This document shows positions 32,175 through 41,089 of a stretch of 64,000 bases of DNA, piece by piece. The notes below the pieces were generated by a model. It was not told the DNA's origin, ran no database searches, and saw only the letters and a list, made by a program, of their open reading frames with translations. The translations under genes were made by a program, and so were the position numbers. The stretch comes from Dyadobacter psychrophilus. GTDB lineage: Bacteria; Bacteroidota; Bacteroidia; Cytophagales; Spirosomataceae. Numbering within the stretch: position 1 is the stretch's first letter; the number at the start of each line of letters is the position of its first letter. The DNA lies in NCBI RefSeq assembly GCF_900167945.1, contig NZ_FUZA01000006.1:186001-250000 (forward strand), given 5' to 3'.

Positions 32175-33137
32175 ATGAGCTTATTTGGTTTTTTTTCAAA
32201 AGAGAAAAAAGAAACATTGGATAAAGGCCTGGAAAAAACCAAAGACAGTTTCTTTGGCAAACTTTCCCGCGCCATCGTTGGTAAAACCACAATCGACGAA
32301 GATGTTCTGGATGAATTGGAAGACATTCTTGTAAGTTCAGATGTAGGCGTTGAAACCACAGTTAAGGTCATTAAACGCATTGAAGAAAGAGTCGCACGAG
32401 ACAAATATGCAACCACAGCCGAACTGGATGGCATACTTCGGGAGGAAATTGCAGCATTGCTGACAGAAAATAAATCCGTTGATATCAAAGACAGCTACGA
32501 AACCGAGCATCTTCCTAAACCATTCGTAATCATGGTTGTGGGCGTGAATGGTGTCGGGAAAACGACCACGATCGGAAAGCTGGCACACCAGTTTCATCAA
32601 CGCGGTCACAAAGTGGTGCTAGGCGCTGCCGACACATTCCGCGCGGCGGCAGTGGACCAGCTCAAACTCTGGGGAAAACGCGTTGACGTCCCGGTTATCG
32701 ACCACGGCATGAACACCGACCCTTCCGCAGTGGCATACGATGCATTGAAAAAGGGGATGGAAACGGGCGCCGACGTGATCATTATCGACACAGCCGGACG
32801 TTTACACACGAAGGTCAATCTCATGAACGAGCTTTCAAAGATCAAACGCGTCATGCAGAAGATCATTCCCGATTCCCCGCACGAAGTATTACTGGTTCTC
32901 GATGGCAGCACAGGCCAAAATGCTGTAATTCAAGCCAGAGAATTTACCAAAGTCACGGAAATCACTGCATTAGCAATCACAAAACTGGACGGAACAGCGA
33001 AAGGCGGCGTTGTAATTGGCATATCCGATGAATTCAAAATCCCTGTAAAATATATAGGCGTCGGAGAAAAAATGGACGATCTCCAAGTTTTCGACCGGGA
33101 TGAATTTGTAGATTCTTTATTTAAGAAGATTGGCTAA
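32175..33137 (+). CDS. ftsY: Signal recognition particle receptor FtsY
   Basis: A 320-residue SRP GTPase without the long acidic A domain of Escherichia coli FtsY; it begins with a short amphipathic stretch (MSLFGFFSKEKKE) that could touch the membrane. The N domain covers about 20-100 and the G domain follows, with G1 GVNGVGKTTTIGKLA (about 123-137), DTFRAAAVDQL, G3 DTAGRLH and G4 TKLDGTAKGG. It docks ribosomes carrying nascent membrane proteins to SecYEG. The ORF opens at 32106, but the ATG at 32175 is the proper start. rimO follows after 124 bases. Confidence 0.97.
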   Translation: MSLFGFFSKEKKETLDKGLEKTKDSFFGKLSRAIVGKTTIDEDVLDELEDILVSSDVGVETTVKVIKRIEERVARDKYATTAELDGILREEIAALLTENKSVDIKDSYETEHLPKPFVIMVVGVNGVGKTTTIGKLAHQFHQRGHKVVLGAADTFRAAAVDQLKLWGKRVDVPVIDHGMNTDPSAVAYDALKKGMETGADVIIIDTAGRLHTKVNLMNELSKIKRVMQKIIPDSPHEVLLVLDGSTGQNAVIQAREFTKVTEITALAITKLDGTAKGGVVIGISDEFKIPVKYIGVGEKMDDLQVFDRDEFVDSLFKKIG

Positions 33138-33160
33138 GCAATCAATTTTTCCGAACTTTG
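33130..33160 (+). promoter_or_regulatory. Candidate rimO promoter inside the ftsY 3' end
   Basis: TTG (33130-33132), 20 bases, then GAACTTTG (33153-33160), one mismatch from TAnnTTTG. The expected start of transcription near 33164 would give a leader of roughly 100 bases before rimO. Confidence 0.5.
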
Positions 33161-33171
33161 CACCCCGTTTC

Positions 33172-33205
33172 GCCGTTCATTATCAGTCACTTTCACATGA
33201 ACGGC
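33172..33205 (+). promoter_or_regulatory. Hairpin in the rimO leader
   Basis: Nine-base arms GCCGTTCAT (33172-33180) and ATGAACGGC (33197-33205). It is not followed by a T run, so it looks more like a leader structure than a terminator. The right arm also begins a ten-residue ORF (33197-33229). Confidence 0.5.
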
Positions 33206-33261
33206 AACTGCATTTCAAAATTCACTTAAAGCTAAAAGCTTCTCGCAGATAGCTAAAACCA

Positions 33262-34572
33262 ATGAAAACCAAAGGAATAGTTAAGAATAAAGTCAACATT
33301 GTTACGCTGGGATGTTCCAAAAACCTGGTGGATTCAGAAGTGCTTTACACGCAACTCAAAGGAAACGGATTTGCCGTTGCCCACGAATCAAAAAAGGACG
33401 ATTCACAGATTGTTGTCATCAATACCTGCGGATTTATTGATAATGCAAAGGAGGAATCCATTAATACAATCTTGCGCTACGCTGATGCAAAAGCGGCGGG
33501 AATGGTTGATAAAGTTTACGTTACGGGCTGTTTATCACACAGATACAAAGACGAGCTTTCGATAGAAATTCCAACGGTTGACGCCTGGTTCGGAACCAAT
33601 GAGCTGCCGCGCCTGCTCAAAACATTAAAAGCAGATTACAAGCACGAACTCGTTGGCGAACGCCTGCTAACCACACCGACGCATTACGCATATTTAAAAA
33701 TCGCGGAAGGTTGCGATCGGCCTTGTAGCTTTTGCGCAATTCCCATTATGCGCGGCGGCCATGTTTCCCGCTCCATTGAAGAATTGATCAAAGAAGCTAA
33801 ATCCTTGGCTAAACGTGGCACAAAAGAATTGATACTGATCGCGCAGGACCTGACTTATTATGGTCTTGATATTTATAAAAAAAGAAATCTATCCGATCTG
33901 CTGGCGCAGCTTTCCGATGTGGAAGGCATTGAGTGGATCAGGCTGCAATATGCTTATCCAGCCGGATTTCCGATGGATATATTGGATATCATGAACGATC
34001 GCAGCAACATTTGCAAATATCTGGACATGCCGCTGCAAACCGGCTCGACCGAGATTTTGAAATCCATGCGCCGCGGGATCACACGTGAGAAAACAGAGGC
34101 ATTGATCGAGACTATACGCGCAAAAGTGCCTGATATTACATTAAGGACAACATTGATCGTCGGTCACCCCGGAGAAACGGAAGCGTTATTTGATGAGACC
34201 TATGATTTCGTAGAAAAAATGCGTTTCGACCGTTTGGGCGCATTTCAATATTCTCATGAAGACAACACGCATTCCTATACAATGCCGGACGACATTCCGG
34301 CAGAGATCAAACAGGAACGTGCAGATGCCATCATGGAGTTGCAACAGGGCATTTCCTATGAATTGAATCAGCAAAAAATTGGTAATACATATAAAGTCCT
34401 TTTCGACAGGAAAGAAGGCGGGCATTTTATAGGAAGGACTGAATTTGATTCACCAGAGGTTGATAATGAAGTACTTGTGCCTGCCAGCCAATATGTGCGC
34501 TTGGGTGATTTTGCCAATGTAAACATTACTTCGGCGGAGGAATTTGATCTATACGGCTCTGTTATTTCCTGA
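33262..34572 (+). CDS. rimO: Ribosomal protein S12 methylthiotransferase
   Basis: A 436-residue radical-SAM enzyme that adds a methylthio group to a conserved aspartate of S12. It has the UPF0004 N-terminal domain with cluster-binding cysteines (LGCSKNLVDSE, NTCGFIDNAKEE, VTGCLSHRY), the radical-SAM CxxxCxxC (AEGCDRPCSFCAIPIMRG, about 150-165) and a C-terminal TRAM domain (about 370-436). Residues GLDIYKKRNLSDLLAQL and PLQTGSTEILKSMRRG distinguish it as RimO rather than MiaB. It follows ftsY and may have its own promoter in the ftsY 3' end. Confidence 0.96.
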   Translation: MKTKGIVKNKVNIVTLGCSKNLVDSEVLYTQLKGNGFAVAHESKKDDSQIVVINTCGFIDNAKEESINTILRYADAKAAGMVDKVYVTGCLSHRYKDELSIEIPTVDAWFGTNELPRLLKTLKADYKHELVGERLLTTPTHYAYLKIAEGCDRPCSFCAIPIMRGGHVSRSIEELIKEAKSLAKRGTKELILIAQDLTYYGLDIYKKRNLSDLLAQLSDVEGIEWIRLQYAYPAGFPMDILDIMNDRSNICKYLDMPLQTGSTEILKSMRRGITREKTEALIETIRAKVPDITLRTTLIVGHPGETEALFDETYDFVEKMRFDRLGAFQYSHEDNTHSYTMPDDIPAEIKQERADAIMELQQGISYELNQQKIGNTYKVLFDRKEGGHFIGRTEFDSPEVDNEVLVPASQYVRLGDFANVNITSAEEFDLYGSVIS

Positions 34573-34645
34573 TAATGCTTTCCATCTGGAAAAGTCTTTT
34601 ATTAAATTCGCGGCTTCATGAAGCCAGTTCACAATATTTAGAAAT

Positions 34646-35122
34646 ATGTTACAAAGAATTCAGACCGTTTTTCTAGCCCTGACAGTCATTGGAATGGGTA
34701 TTTTTCTCGCCTTCCCACTATGGACAAAAGTTGCTGTCGAAGGTGAGCAGCGTGCCGACCTTACAGCAATTAAGCTTACACATCAGGTAAATGCTGTGCA
34801 ATCCAACGTTCAGCCGGTTTATTATCTGATCATTCTCGGCATTCTGGTTGCTGGAGTTGCAGCATATGCCATATTTCAATTCAAAAACAGGGTTTTACAG
34901 TCCGCACTTTGCGCCGTCAATTCCATTTTGATGACCATCATTATGGGACTCGTGATCTACTTCACTTTTTACAAAACAGCTAAGCTTTTTGATCCAAACT
35001 TACCTGGAAGCTATGAAATAGGGTTTTATGGCTTAGTAGGCGCAATGTTGGCCAATGTTTTCGCCAATCGATTTATTAGAAAAGACGAGCGGGAAGTACA
35101 GCAGTCGAAGCGGTTTAGGTAA
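34646..35122 (+). CDS. DUF4293 family membrane protein
   Basis: A 158-residue protein with four membrane helices (about 6-24, 53-72, 84-104, 120-140), starting MLQRIQTVFLALTVIGMGIFLAFPLW as is typical for DUF4293, a family seen mainly in Bacteroidota. Function is unknown. The tail is charged and cytoplasmic (RKDEREVQQSKRFR). It is 73 bases after rimO and ends just before a set of intergenic repeats. Confidence 0.85.
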   Translation: MLQRIQTVFLALTVIGMGIFLAFPLWTKVAVEGEQRADLTAIKLTHQVNAVQSNVQPVYYLIILGILVAGVAAYAIFQFKNRVLQSALCAVNSILMTIIMGLVIYFTFYKTAKLFDPNLPGSYEIGFYGLVGAMLANVFANRFIRKDEREVQQSKRFR

Positions 35123-35129
35123 CACCCTC

Positions 35130-35247
35130 GTCAGCCTGAATGCATCTTGCTTGTCAGCCTGAGCGGAGTCTCTCACCTGTCAGCCTGAGCGGAGTCGAAG
35201 GCGCGCTACTCCTGGGTAACGTGCCTTCGTCTCCGCTCAGGCTGACA
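35130..35247. repeat. Direct and inverted copies of a GTCAGCCTGAGCGGAGTC repeat
   Basis: Copies: a short one at 35130-35139, one at 35152-35170 and one at 35178-35202 (all plus), and a nearly perfect inverted copy at 35223-35247. The last two can form a long hairpin with a 20-base loop between the convergent DUF4293 and kdsD-type genes. Similar CTTCGACTCCGCTCAGGCTGAC sequences occur, from memory, as scattered intergenic repeats in many Bacteroidota. It may also act as a terminator. Confidence 0.8.
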
Positions 35248-35260
35248 AGCTTGTAACGAG

Positions 35261-36235
35261 TCACACCAACCCTTCCCGCAAAAGATCGTGTAAATGCACG
35301 AAGCCCAGAATTTCATCCTGCTCCACAACAACAACCTGCGTAATGCTGCGGGACTGCATGAGTTCCAGGGCTTTAACAGCATATTCATCAGGCGAGACGG
35401 AGATAGGTGACTTCGTCATAATGTCGCGGGCTTTTAAGTGCAGAATTTCGCCTCCGTTATGTTGTTTGAGCATTCGCCTCAAATCTCCATCCGTGATAAT
35501 GCCAGCCATTTTGCCGTCGGCATTATTGACGGCAGTGGCCCCCAGCCTTTTGGAAGTCATTTCCAAGATAATTTCCTGCAAACCAGCACTTTCAAGGACA
35601 ACTGGCAATGCATTATGCGGGTAAATGTCACAGATTTTAAGATAGAGCCTTTTGCCCAAAGCGCCTCCCGGGTGGAACTTTGCAAAATCATCGTGTGTAA
35701 AACCTCTTGCTTCCAGTAAGCATATCGCTAATGCGTCACCCAATGCCATGGTCACGGAAGTGCTTGTAGTAGGCGCAAGATTGAGTGGATCAGCCTCTTC
35801 CGGCGCATAAGCATGCAGAATGTGATCCGCATTCTTGGCCAGGTACGAATCCCTATTGCTTACCATCGCGATCATTGTCACGCCGGTCCGTTTTAAGAGC
35901 GGAATAAGCACCTTAATTTCGGCAGTATCGCCGCTCCGGGAAATCACAATGGCCACATCATTGTCCTGGATCATGCCCAGGTCACCATGAATGGCGTCCG
36001 CGGCATGCATAAACAATGCGGGTGTACCGGTTGAGTTGAGCGTAGCAACTATTTTTTGCCCAACGATGGCGCTTTTACCCACACCAGACACAACTACTCG
36101 ACCTCCGCAGTTAATAATGGCATATACGCAGTTTTCAAATTCTTCATCAATCAATCCGATCAGATTATGCAATGCTTCTGCCTCTTGCCGCAACACTTCT
36201 TTTGCTATTGACTGAATATTTTTTATTAATTTCAA
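35261..36235 (-). CDS. KpsF/GutQ-family arabinose-5-phosphate isomerase
   Basis: A 324-residue sugar-phosphate isomerase. The SIS domain (about 30-170) carries VVVSGVGKSAIVGQKIVATLNSTG and SRSGDTAEIK for phosphate binding and HGDLGMI, and two CBS domains follow (about 205-260 and 270-324; GIITDGDLRRML and RSITQVVVVEQDEILGFVHLHDLL). The expected reaction is ribulose-5-phosphate to arabinose-5-phosphate, the first step of Kdo synthesis for lipopolysaccharide, that is KdsD. The close relative GutQ has the same build, so the symbol is left open. It is divergent from recQ with a 92-base intergenic region containing TATCTTTG (36293-36286, minus), a possible -7 box. Confidence 0.92.
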   Translation of the reverse strand: MKLIKNIQSIAKEVLRQEAEALHNLIGLIDEEFENCVYAIINCGGRVVVSGVGKSAIVGQKIVATLNSTGTPALFMHAADAIHGDLGMIQDNDVAIVISRSGDTAEIKVLIPLLKRTGVTMIAMVSNRDSYLAKNADHILHAYAPEEADPLNLAPTTSTSVTMALGDALAICLLEARGFTHDDFAKFHPGGALGKRLYLKICDIYPHNALPVVLESAGLQEIILEMTSKRLGATAVNNADGKMAGIITDGDLRRMLKQHNGGEILHLKARDIMTKSPISVSPDEYAVKALELMQSRSITQVVVVEQDEILGFVHLHDLLREGLV

Positions 36236-36327
36236 ATCTGAAACACAGTTTTATTGGGAACCAATGGGATTTTTAATTTCAAAAGCAAAGATATAGAAGT
36301 TTGGGATAACCATTTTGTTAACAGAGT

Positions 36328-38538
36328 ATGGTAAAGAATGTTGATGCAGTCGTTTTAGACACGTTGAAAGAAAGGCTTAAAGAAATTTTTGGGTACAGTC
36401 AATTCCGGGGTGAGCAAGAAGTAATCATTCAAAACATCCTGCTTGGTAAGAATACTTTTGTGATCATGCCCACCGGTGCGGGAAAGTCACTTTGCTATCA
36501 ACTGCCTGCTCTTGTCAGCGATGGTCTGACCATCGTCATCTCGCCGCTCATTGCATTGATGAAGAACCAGGTTGACCAGCTGACTGCTTTCGGTATTAAT
36601 GCACAGTTCCTCAATTCAACGCTTACCAAATCTGAAATGACGCGGGTTAAAAGTGATGCGCTGGATGGCAGCTTAAAATTACTTTACATTGCTCCTGAGT
36701 CACTTACGAAAGAAGATAACCTCGATTTTCTTAAAAGAGTTAAAATATCCTTTGTTGCCATCGATGAGGCACATTGCATTTCCGAATGGGGACATGATTT
36801 CCGTCCGGAATACCGCCGCATTTACGGCATTATCGAAAATATAGGCAGGCTTCCTATTATCGCTCTTACGGCAACCGCAACGCCGAAAGTGCAACAGGAC
36901 ATCCGCAAAAACCTGCAAATGGAGGAAGCTGAGACCTTCAAATCTTCATTTAACAGAAAAAACCTTTACTACGAAATCCGTCCTAAAAAGGATGTTAAAA
37001 AACAACTGATCCGCTATGTCCGCAATAATAAGGGTAAGTCCGGAATTGTATATTGCCTGAGCAGAAAGACGGTTGAAGAAGTGGCTGAACTGCTTACTGT
37101 TAATGACGTTCGTGCATTACCGTATCATGCCGGATTGGACAGCAACACGCGTATGGCCAACCAGGATGCGTTCCTGAATGAAGAAGCAGATGTGATCGTT
37201 GCGACCATTGCATTCGGGATGGGAATTGACAAGCCGGATGTTCGTTTTGTGATCCATTATGACGTTCCGAAATCGTTGGAAGGTTATTATCAGGAAACGG
37301 GCAGGGCCGGACGGGATGGTTTGGAAGGAAATTGCCTGATGTTTTACAGCTATGAGGACATTCAGAAGCTGGAAAAATTCAATAAGGACAAAACGGTTAC
37401 TGAACGCGATAATGCACGCCATTTGCTGAACGAAATGGTGGCCTATTCAACATTGGGCGTTTGCCGCCGCCGGCAATTGCTAAGCTATTTTGGGGAGTAT
37501 CTTGAAAAGGATTGCGGGTTTTGCGACAACTGCATTAAGTCAACTGAGAAAACAAAGGTTCAGGACGGCGTTATACTCGTTCTGAGAGCTGTTCAGCTTA
37601 CCGAACAACGATTCGACTGCGAACACATTGCGGACGTCCTGACGGCCACTGAAAACCAATATGTTAAAAGCTACGAGCATGATCAGCTGGATGTATATGG
37701 CAAAGGACTGGAAATCAATGAGTCACGCGACTACTGGATTTCGACCATTCGCCAGCTTGTGATCTTTAATTATCTTGAAAAAGACATTGAAAATTATGGA
37801 GTGATTAAATTGGGCGAAAAAGGTGCAAATTACCTGAACGATCCTTATCCGGTAACGCTTCATAAAGACCATAATTTCGATGAAGAAGAAGTAAAACCAG
37901 AAGATGACGACAAGGATGCAGCCACTGGCGGAAGCGCGCATGCTTATGACGAAGCACTTTTGGGAATACTTAAAGCGCTTCGTAAAAAAGTTGCAAAGGA
38001 GAAAAACCTGCCTCCTTATGTTATTTTCCAGGATCCGTCATTGGAAGAAATGGCAACGACCTACCCAACCACCCAGCAGGAAATGGCGCAGATTAATGGC
38101 GTCGGAATGGGTAAGGTTCAGAAGTTCGGTCGTCAGTTCATTGAGGTGATCACCCGATATGTTGAAGAAAACGAGATTGAGACAGCAAAGGATGTCGTTA
38201 TAAAATCGACTGTCAATAAATCTAAAATCAAAATATTTATCATCCAGCAAGTCGACCGCAAGGTAAGCCTGGATGAAATCGCTGAAGTTAAAGATCTGGC
38301 CCTCGCCGACGTTATTGAGGAAGTTGAACATATCTGCTACTCGGGAACCAAGCTGAACCTCGATTACTATATCAATCAGGTAATTGACCGGGAAAGACAG
38401 CAGGATATATATGACTATTTCATGACCGCTGAAACAGATAATATAGCCGCAGCATTAGGGGAATTTGCCAATGACGAAATTAGTGAAGAAGAATTGCGGC
38501 TTATGCGAATCAAGTTTTTATCCGAACTGGCGAATTAA
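36328..38538 (+). CDS. recQ: ATP-dependent DNA helicase RecQ
   Basis: A 736-residue RecQ helicase with all domains: helicase core with FRGEQEVIIQNILLG, Walker A PTGAGKS (about 48-54), DEAHCISEWGHDFRPEYR (about 146-163), the GRAGRDG motif VI, then the zinc-binding and winged-helix RQC region (CRRRQLLSYFGE and CGFCDNC, about 375-400) and a C-terminal HRDC domain (about 540-620), followed by an extra helical region to the end. It unwinds recombination intermediates and stalled forks. It heads a five-gene plus-strand series ending at 43510. Confidence 0.96.
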   Translation: MVKNVDAVVLDTLKERLKEIFGYSQFRGEQEVIIQNILLGKNTFVIMPTGAGKSLCYQLPALVSDGLTIVISPLIALMKNQVDQLTAFGINAQFLNSTLTKSEMTRVKSDALDGSLKLLYIAPESLTKEDNLDFLKRVKISFVAIDEAHCISEWGHDFRPEYRRIYGIIENIGRLPIIALTATATPKVQQDIRKNLQMEEAETFKSSFNRKNLYYEIRPKKDVKKQLIRYVRNNKGKSGIVYCLSRKTVEEVAELLTVNDVRALPYHAGLDSNTRMANQDAFLNEEADVIVATIAFGMGIDKPDVRFVIHYDVPKSLEGYYQETGRAGRDGLEGNCLMFYSYEDIQKLEKFNKDKTVTERDNARHLLNEMVAYSTLGVCRRRQLLSYFGEYLEKDCGFCDNCIKSTEKTKVQDGVILVLRAVQLTEQRFDCEHIADVLTATENQYVKSYEHDQLDVYGKGLEINESRDYWISTIRQLVIFNYLEKDIENYGVIKLGEKGANYLNDPYPVTLHKDHNFDEEEVKPEDDDKDAATGGSAHAYDEALLGILKALRKKVAKEKNLPPYVIFQDPSLEEMATTYPTTQQEMAQINGVGMGKVQKFGRQFIEVITRYVEENEIETAKDVVIKSTVNKSKIKIFIIQQVDRKVSLDEIAEVKDLALADVIEEVEHICYSGTKLNLDYYINQVIDRERQQDIYDYFMTAETDNIAAALGEFANDEISEEELRLMRIKFLSELAN

Positions 38539-38588
38539 TCGGCCGGGAAAACTTGTTATCAGTGTTTTTGTGAAACAATTAACCATTT

Positions 38589-39878
38589 ATGAATATACTA
38601 ATATTGGGATCAGGCGGAAGAGAACATGCCTTTGCCTGGAAAATAGCCCAAAGCCCTCTTTGTGACAGTTTATATGTAGCTCCCGGGAACGCGGGAACTG
38701 CGGCTGTTGCAACCAACCTCTCTATATCTTATAATGATTTTGATGCCATCGCAAATGCGGTGTTGGAAAACAGAATTGAGCTGGTGATCGTAGGTCCGGA
38801 AGAACCATTGGTCAACGGCATTGTCGATTATTTCGAATCGAGAGCAGATCTCTCAAAAGTAAAAATTATAGGCCCGAATAAAGCAGGGGCACAATTGGAA
38901 GGAAGCAAGGATTTTTCCAAACTGTTTATGCAGAAATACGGCATCCCAACTGCTTCTTCCAAAACATTTACTGTTGAAACATTAGAACAAGGACTGGAAT
39001 ATCTTGAAGCCCAGCCACTTCCTATTGTTTTAAAAGCTGACGGCCTGGCAGCCGGCAAAGGCGTTATCATTGCCGAGAAGCATTCGGAAGCAGAAACAGC
39101 TTTCAGAGAAATGCTTCTGGACCGGAAATTCGGGGATGCGGGTAACAAAGTTGTGGTAGAACAATTTTTGAAAGGGATAGAATTATCCGTATTTGTCCTT
39201 TCAGATGGAGAGCATTATAAAATTTTACCCGAAGCCAAAGATTACAAACGCATTGGCGAAAACGATACAGGCCTTAATACAGGCGGAATGGGCGCTGTAT
39301 CGCCAGTGGCTTTTGCGGATGCCAATTTTTTGAAAAAAGTGGACGAAAAGGTGGTTAAACCCACTTTACACGGTCTGAAAAGTGAAGGGATCAAATATGT
39401 TGGCTTCATTTTTATTGGCTTAATGAACATAAAAGGCGAGCCTTTTGTGATCGAATACAATGTAAGGATGGGTGATCCGGAAACGGAGGTTGTGATCCCG
39501 CGCATACAGTCGGATTTTGCTATGCTCATGGCCTCAACGGCGAAGGGGACTTTGAACGATTTTGAACTACAAATCTCCCCGCAAGTGGCCGTGACGACCG
39601 TGGTTGTGTCAGGAGGTTACCCAGGAGATTATGAAAAAGGAAAGGTAATTTCCGGCAGCCAAAAAGTAGAAGATGTGTTTTTATACCACGCGGGCACTAC
39701 TTTCAATGGAAACACCGAAGTTGTGACAAATGGAGGAAGGGTTATGGCACTTACAGGCCTGGCCAATTCCCTCGAAAATGCGGTTCATAAATCGCAGCGC
39801 GCAGCCCAGGCTGTGCAGTTCGAAGGCAAATATTTCCGGCATGACATCGGTGTGGATTTAATACGTTATAACGATTGA
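38589..39878 (+). CDS. purD: Phosphoribosylamine--glycine ligase
   Basis: A 429-residue ATP-grasp enzyme for the second step of purine synthesis, joining glycine to phosphoribosylamine. Clear features are ILGSGGREHAFAWKIAQS (about 4-21), the APGNAGT block, the ATP-grasp region KADGLAAGKGVIIA (about 139-152), LNTGGMGAVSP and IEYNVRMGDPETEVVIPR. Length is standard. The gap to recQ is 50 bases and to the ricT-like gene 14 bases. Confidence 0.97.
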   Translation: MNILILGSGGREHAFAWKIAQSPLCDSLYVAPGNAGTAAVATNLSISYNDFDAIANAVLENRIELVIVGPEEPLVNGIVDYFESRADLSKVKIIGPNKAGAQLEGSKDFSKLFMQKYGIPTASSKTFTVETLEQGLEYLEAQPLPIVLKADGLAAGKGVIIAEKHSEAETAFREMLLDRKFGDAGNKVVVEQFLKGIELSVFVLSDGEHYKILPEAKDYKRIGENDTGLNTGGMGAVSPVAFADANFLKKVDEKVVKPTLHGLKSEGIKYVGFIFIGLMNIKGEPFVIEYNVRMGDPETEVVIPRIQSDFAMLMASTAKGTLNDFELQISPQVAVTTVVVSGGYPGDYEKGKVISGSQKVEDVFLYHAGTTFNGNTEVVTNGGRVMALTGLANSLENAVHKSQRAAQAVQFEGKYFRHDIGVDLIRYND

Positions 39879-39892
39879 AGATATGAGTAATT

Positions 39893-41089
39893 ATGGGATG
39901 TGGATCATGTTCATCCGGCGGATGCGGTTCTAGTGGATCGACTGTCTCGGGATGTGGAAGTAATGGAACCTGTGGAACAGGCGGATGCAATAAAATGAAT
40001 GTCTACGATTGGCTCAGCCACATGGATGTGCCTGTTAGTCAACGTTTTGATGTTGTAGAAGTAAAGTTTAAAGGAGGAAGAAAAGAGTATTTCAGAAATA
40101 TAAATCAGCTGGAATTCATCACAGGCGACTATGTGGTTTGTGAAATGGCTTCTGGCCAGCATATCGGGACTGTTTCTTTGCAAGGCGAGCTGGTGAGGCT
40201 TCAAATGAAGCGTAAAAATGTGGTTATCAACGATGATATGCACGTTCTTTACCGGATTGCGACGGAAAAAGACCTCGATAAACACACCCAGGCGATGGCG
40301 CGCGAGATGCCGACGCTTTATCGTACGCGTGAAATAATCCGTGAGATGAAGCTGAATATGAAGCTCTCAGACGTTGAATTTCAATCTGATAATACCAAAA
40401 CAACATTCTATTATTCCTCCGAAGAACGCGTCGATTTCCGCGAGCTCATCAAATCATTGGCCTCGGAATTCAAGGTAAGGATTGAAATGCGCCAGATCAG
40501 CCTTCGCCAGGAAGCGAGCCGTTTAGGCGGACTTGGTTCTTGTGGGCGTGAACTATGCTGTTCAACCTGGCTTACAGATTTTAAAAATATATCAACCGCA
40601 GCAGCGCGTTACCAGAATTTATCGTTGAACCCTGCAAAACTTTCAGGACAATGCGGACGCCTGAAATGCTGTCTGAACTACGAGCTGGAAACGTACATTG
40701 ATGCTTTGCGGGACATCCCGACTGTGGATGTGCCTTTGAAGACCAAAAAAGGTGTCGCTGTTTTGCAAAAGACAGATATTTTCAAGAAGATCATGTGGTT
40801 TGGTTTTGATAAAGACACAAACTGGTATCCGGTGGCAATCAGTAAAGTGCTCGAAATCATGGAACTGAACAAAAAGGATATCATTCCGGAATCATTGGAA
40901 ATCCTGACGCCGCAAGCCGAAAAAACGGCGGTGGACAGAGCACCGGGAAAGATCAATAGTGATCTGGAAAACCTGGACAAAAAATACAGCGAAGAGCAGA
41001 AAAAGAAGAAAAAGAAGAAGAACAGGTCTGGTAAGAATAAGAACAATGCCAACAAACCACAGGCTTCTTCTCCTCAAAATGGCTTATGA
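39893..41089 (+). CDS. PSP1-domain protein, RicT/YaaT-like
   Basis: A 398-residue protein. Residues 1-34 contain seven cysteines among Gly and Ser (MGCGSCSSGGCG, then GCGSNGTCGTGGCNK). The central PSP1 domain (about 95-180) and the following segment with conserved cysteines (LGSCGRELCCSTWLTDF and SGQCGRLKCCLNYE, about 215-265) match RicT, the iron-sulfur subunit of the Ric complex (RicA/F/T) known in Bacillus for RNA maturation. The C-terminal 40 residues are lysine-rich, perhaps for RNA binding. The N-terminal cysteine-rich tail is an addition common in Bacteroidota. RicA/RicF partners are not nearby. It overlaps anmK by four bases (ATGA). Confidence 0.88.
   Translation: MGCGSCSSGGCGSSGSTVSGCGSNGTCGTGGCNKMNVYDWLSHMDVPVSQRFDVVEVKFKGGRKEYFRNINQLEFITGDYVVCEMASGQHIGTVSLQGELVRLQMKRKNVVINDDMHVLYRIATEKDLDKHTQAMAREMPTLYRTREIIREMKLNMKLSDVEFQSDNTKTTFYYSSEERVDFRELIKSLASEFKVRIEMRQISLRQEASRLGGLGSCGRELCCSTWLTDFKNISTAAARYQNLSLNPAKLSGQCGRLKCCLNYELETYIDALRDIPTVDVPLKTKKGVAVLQKTDIFKKIMWFGFDKDTNWYPVAISKVLEIMELNKKDIIPESLEILTPQAEKTAVDRAPGKINSDLENLDKKYSEEQKKKKKKKNRSGKNKNNANKPQASSPQNGL

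Noticed and set aside
40678..41077. Minus-strand ORFs rich in Phe/Leu opposite the lysine-rich ricT tail
   Set aside because: The apparent hydrophobic protein is the complement of a lysine-codon run, a known artefact.
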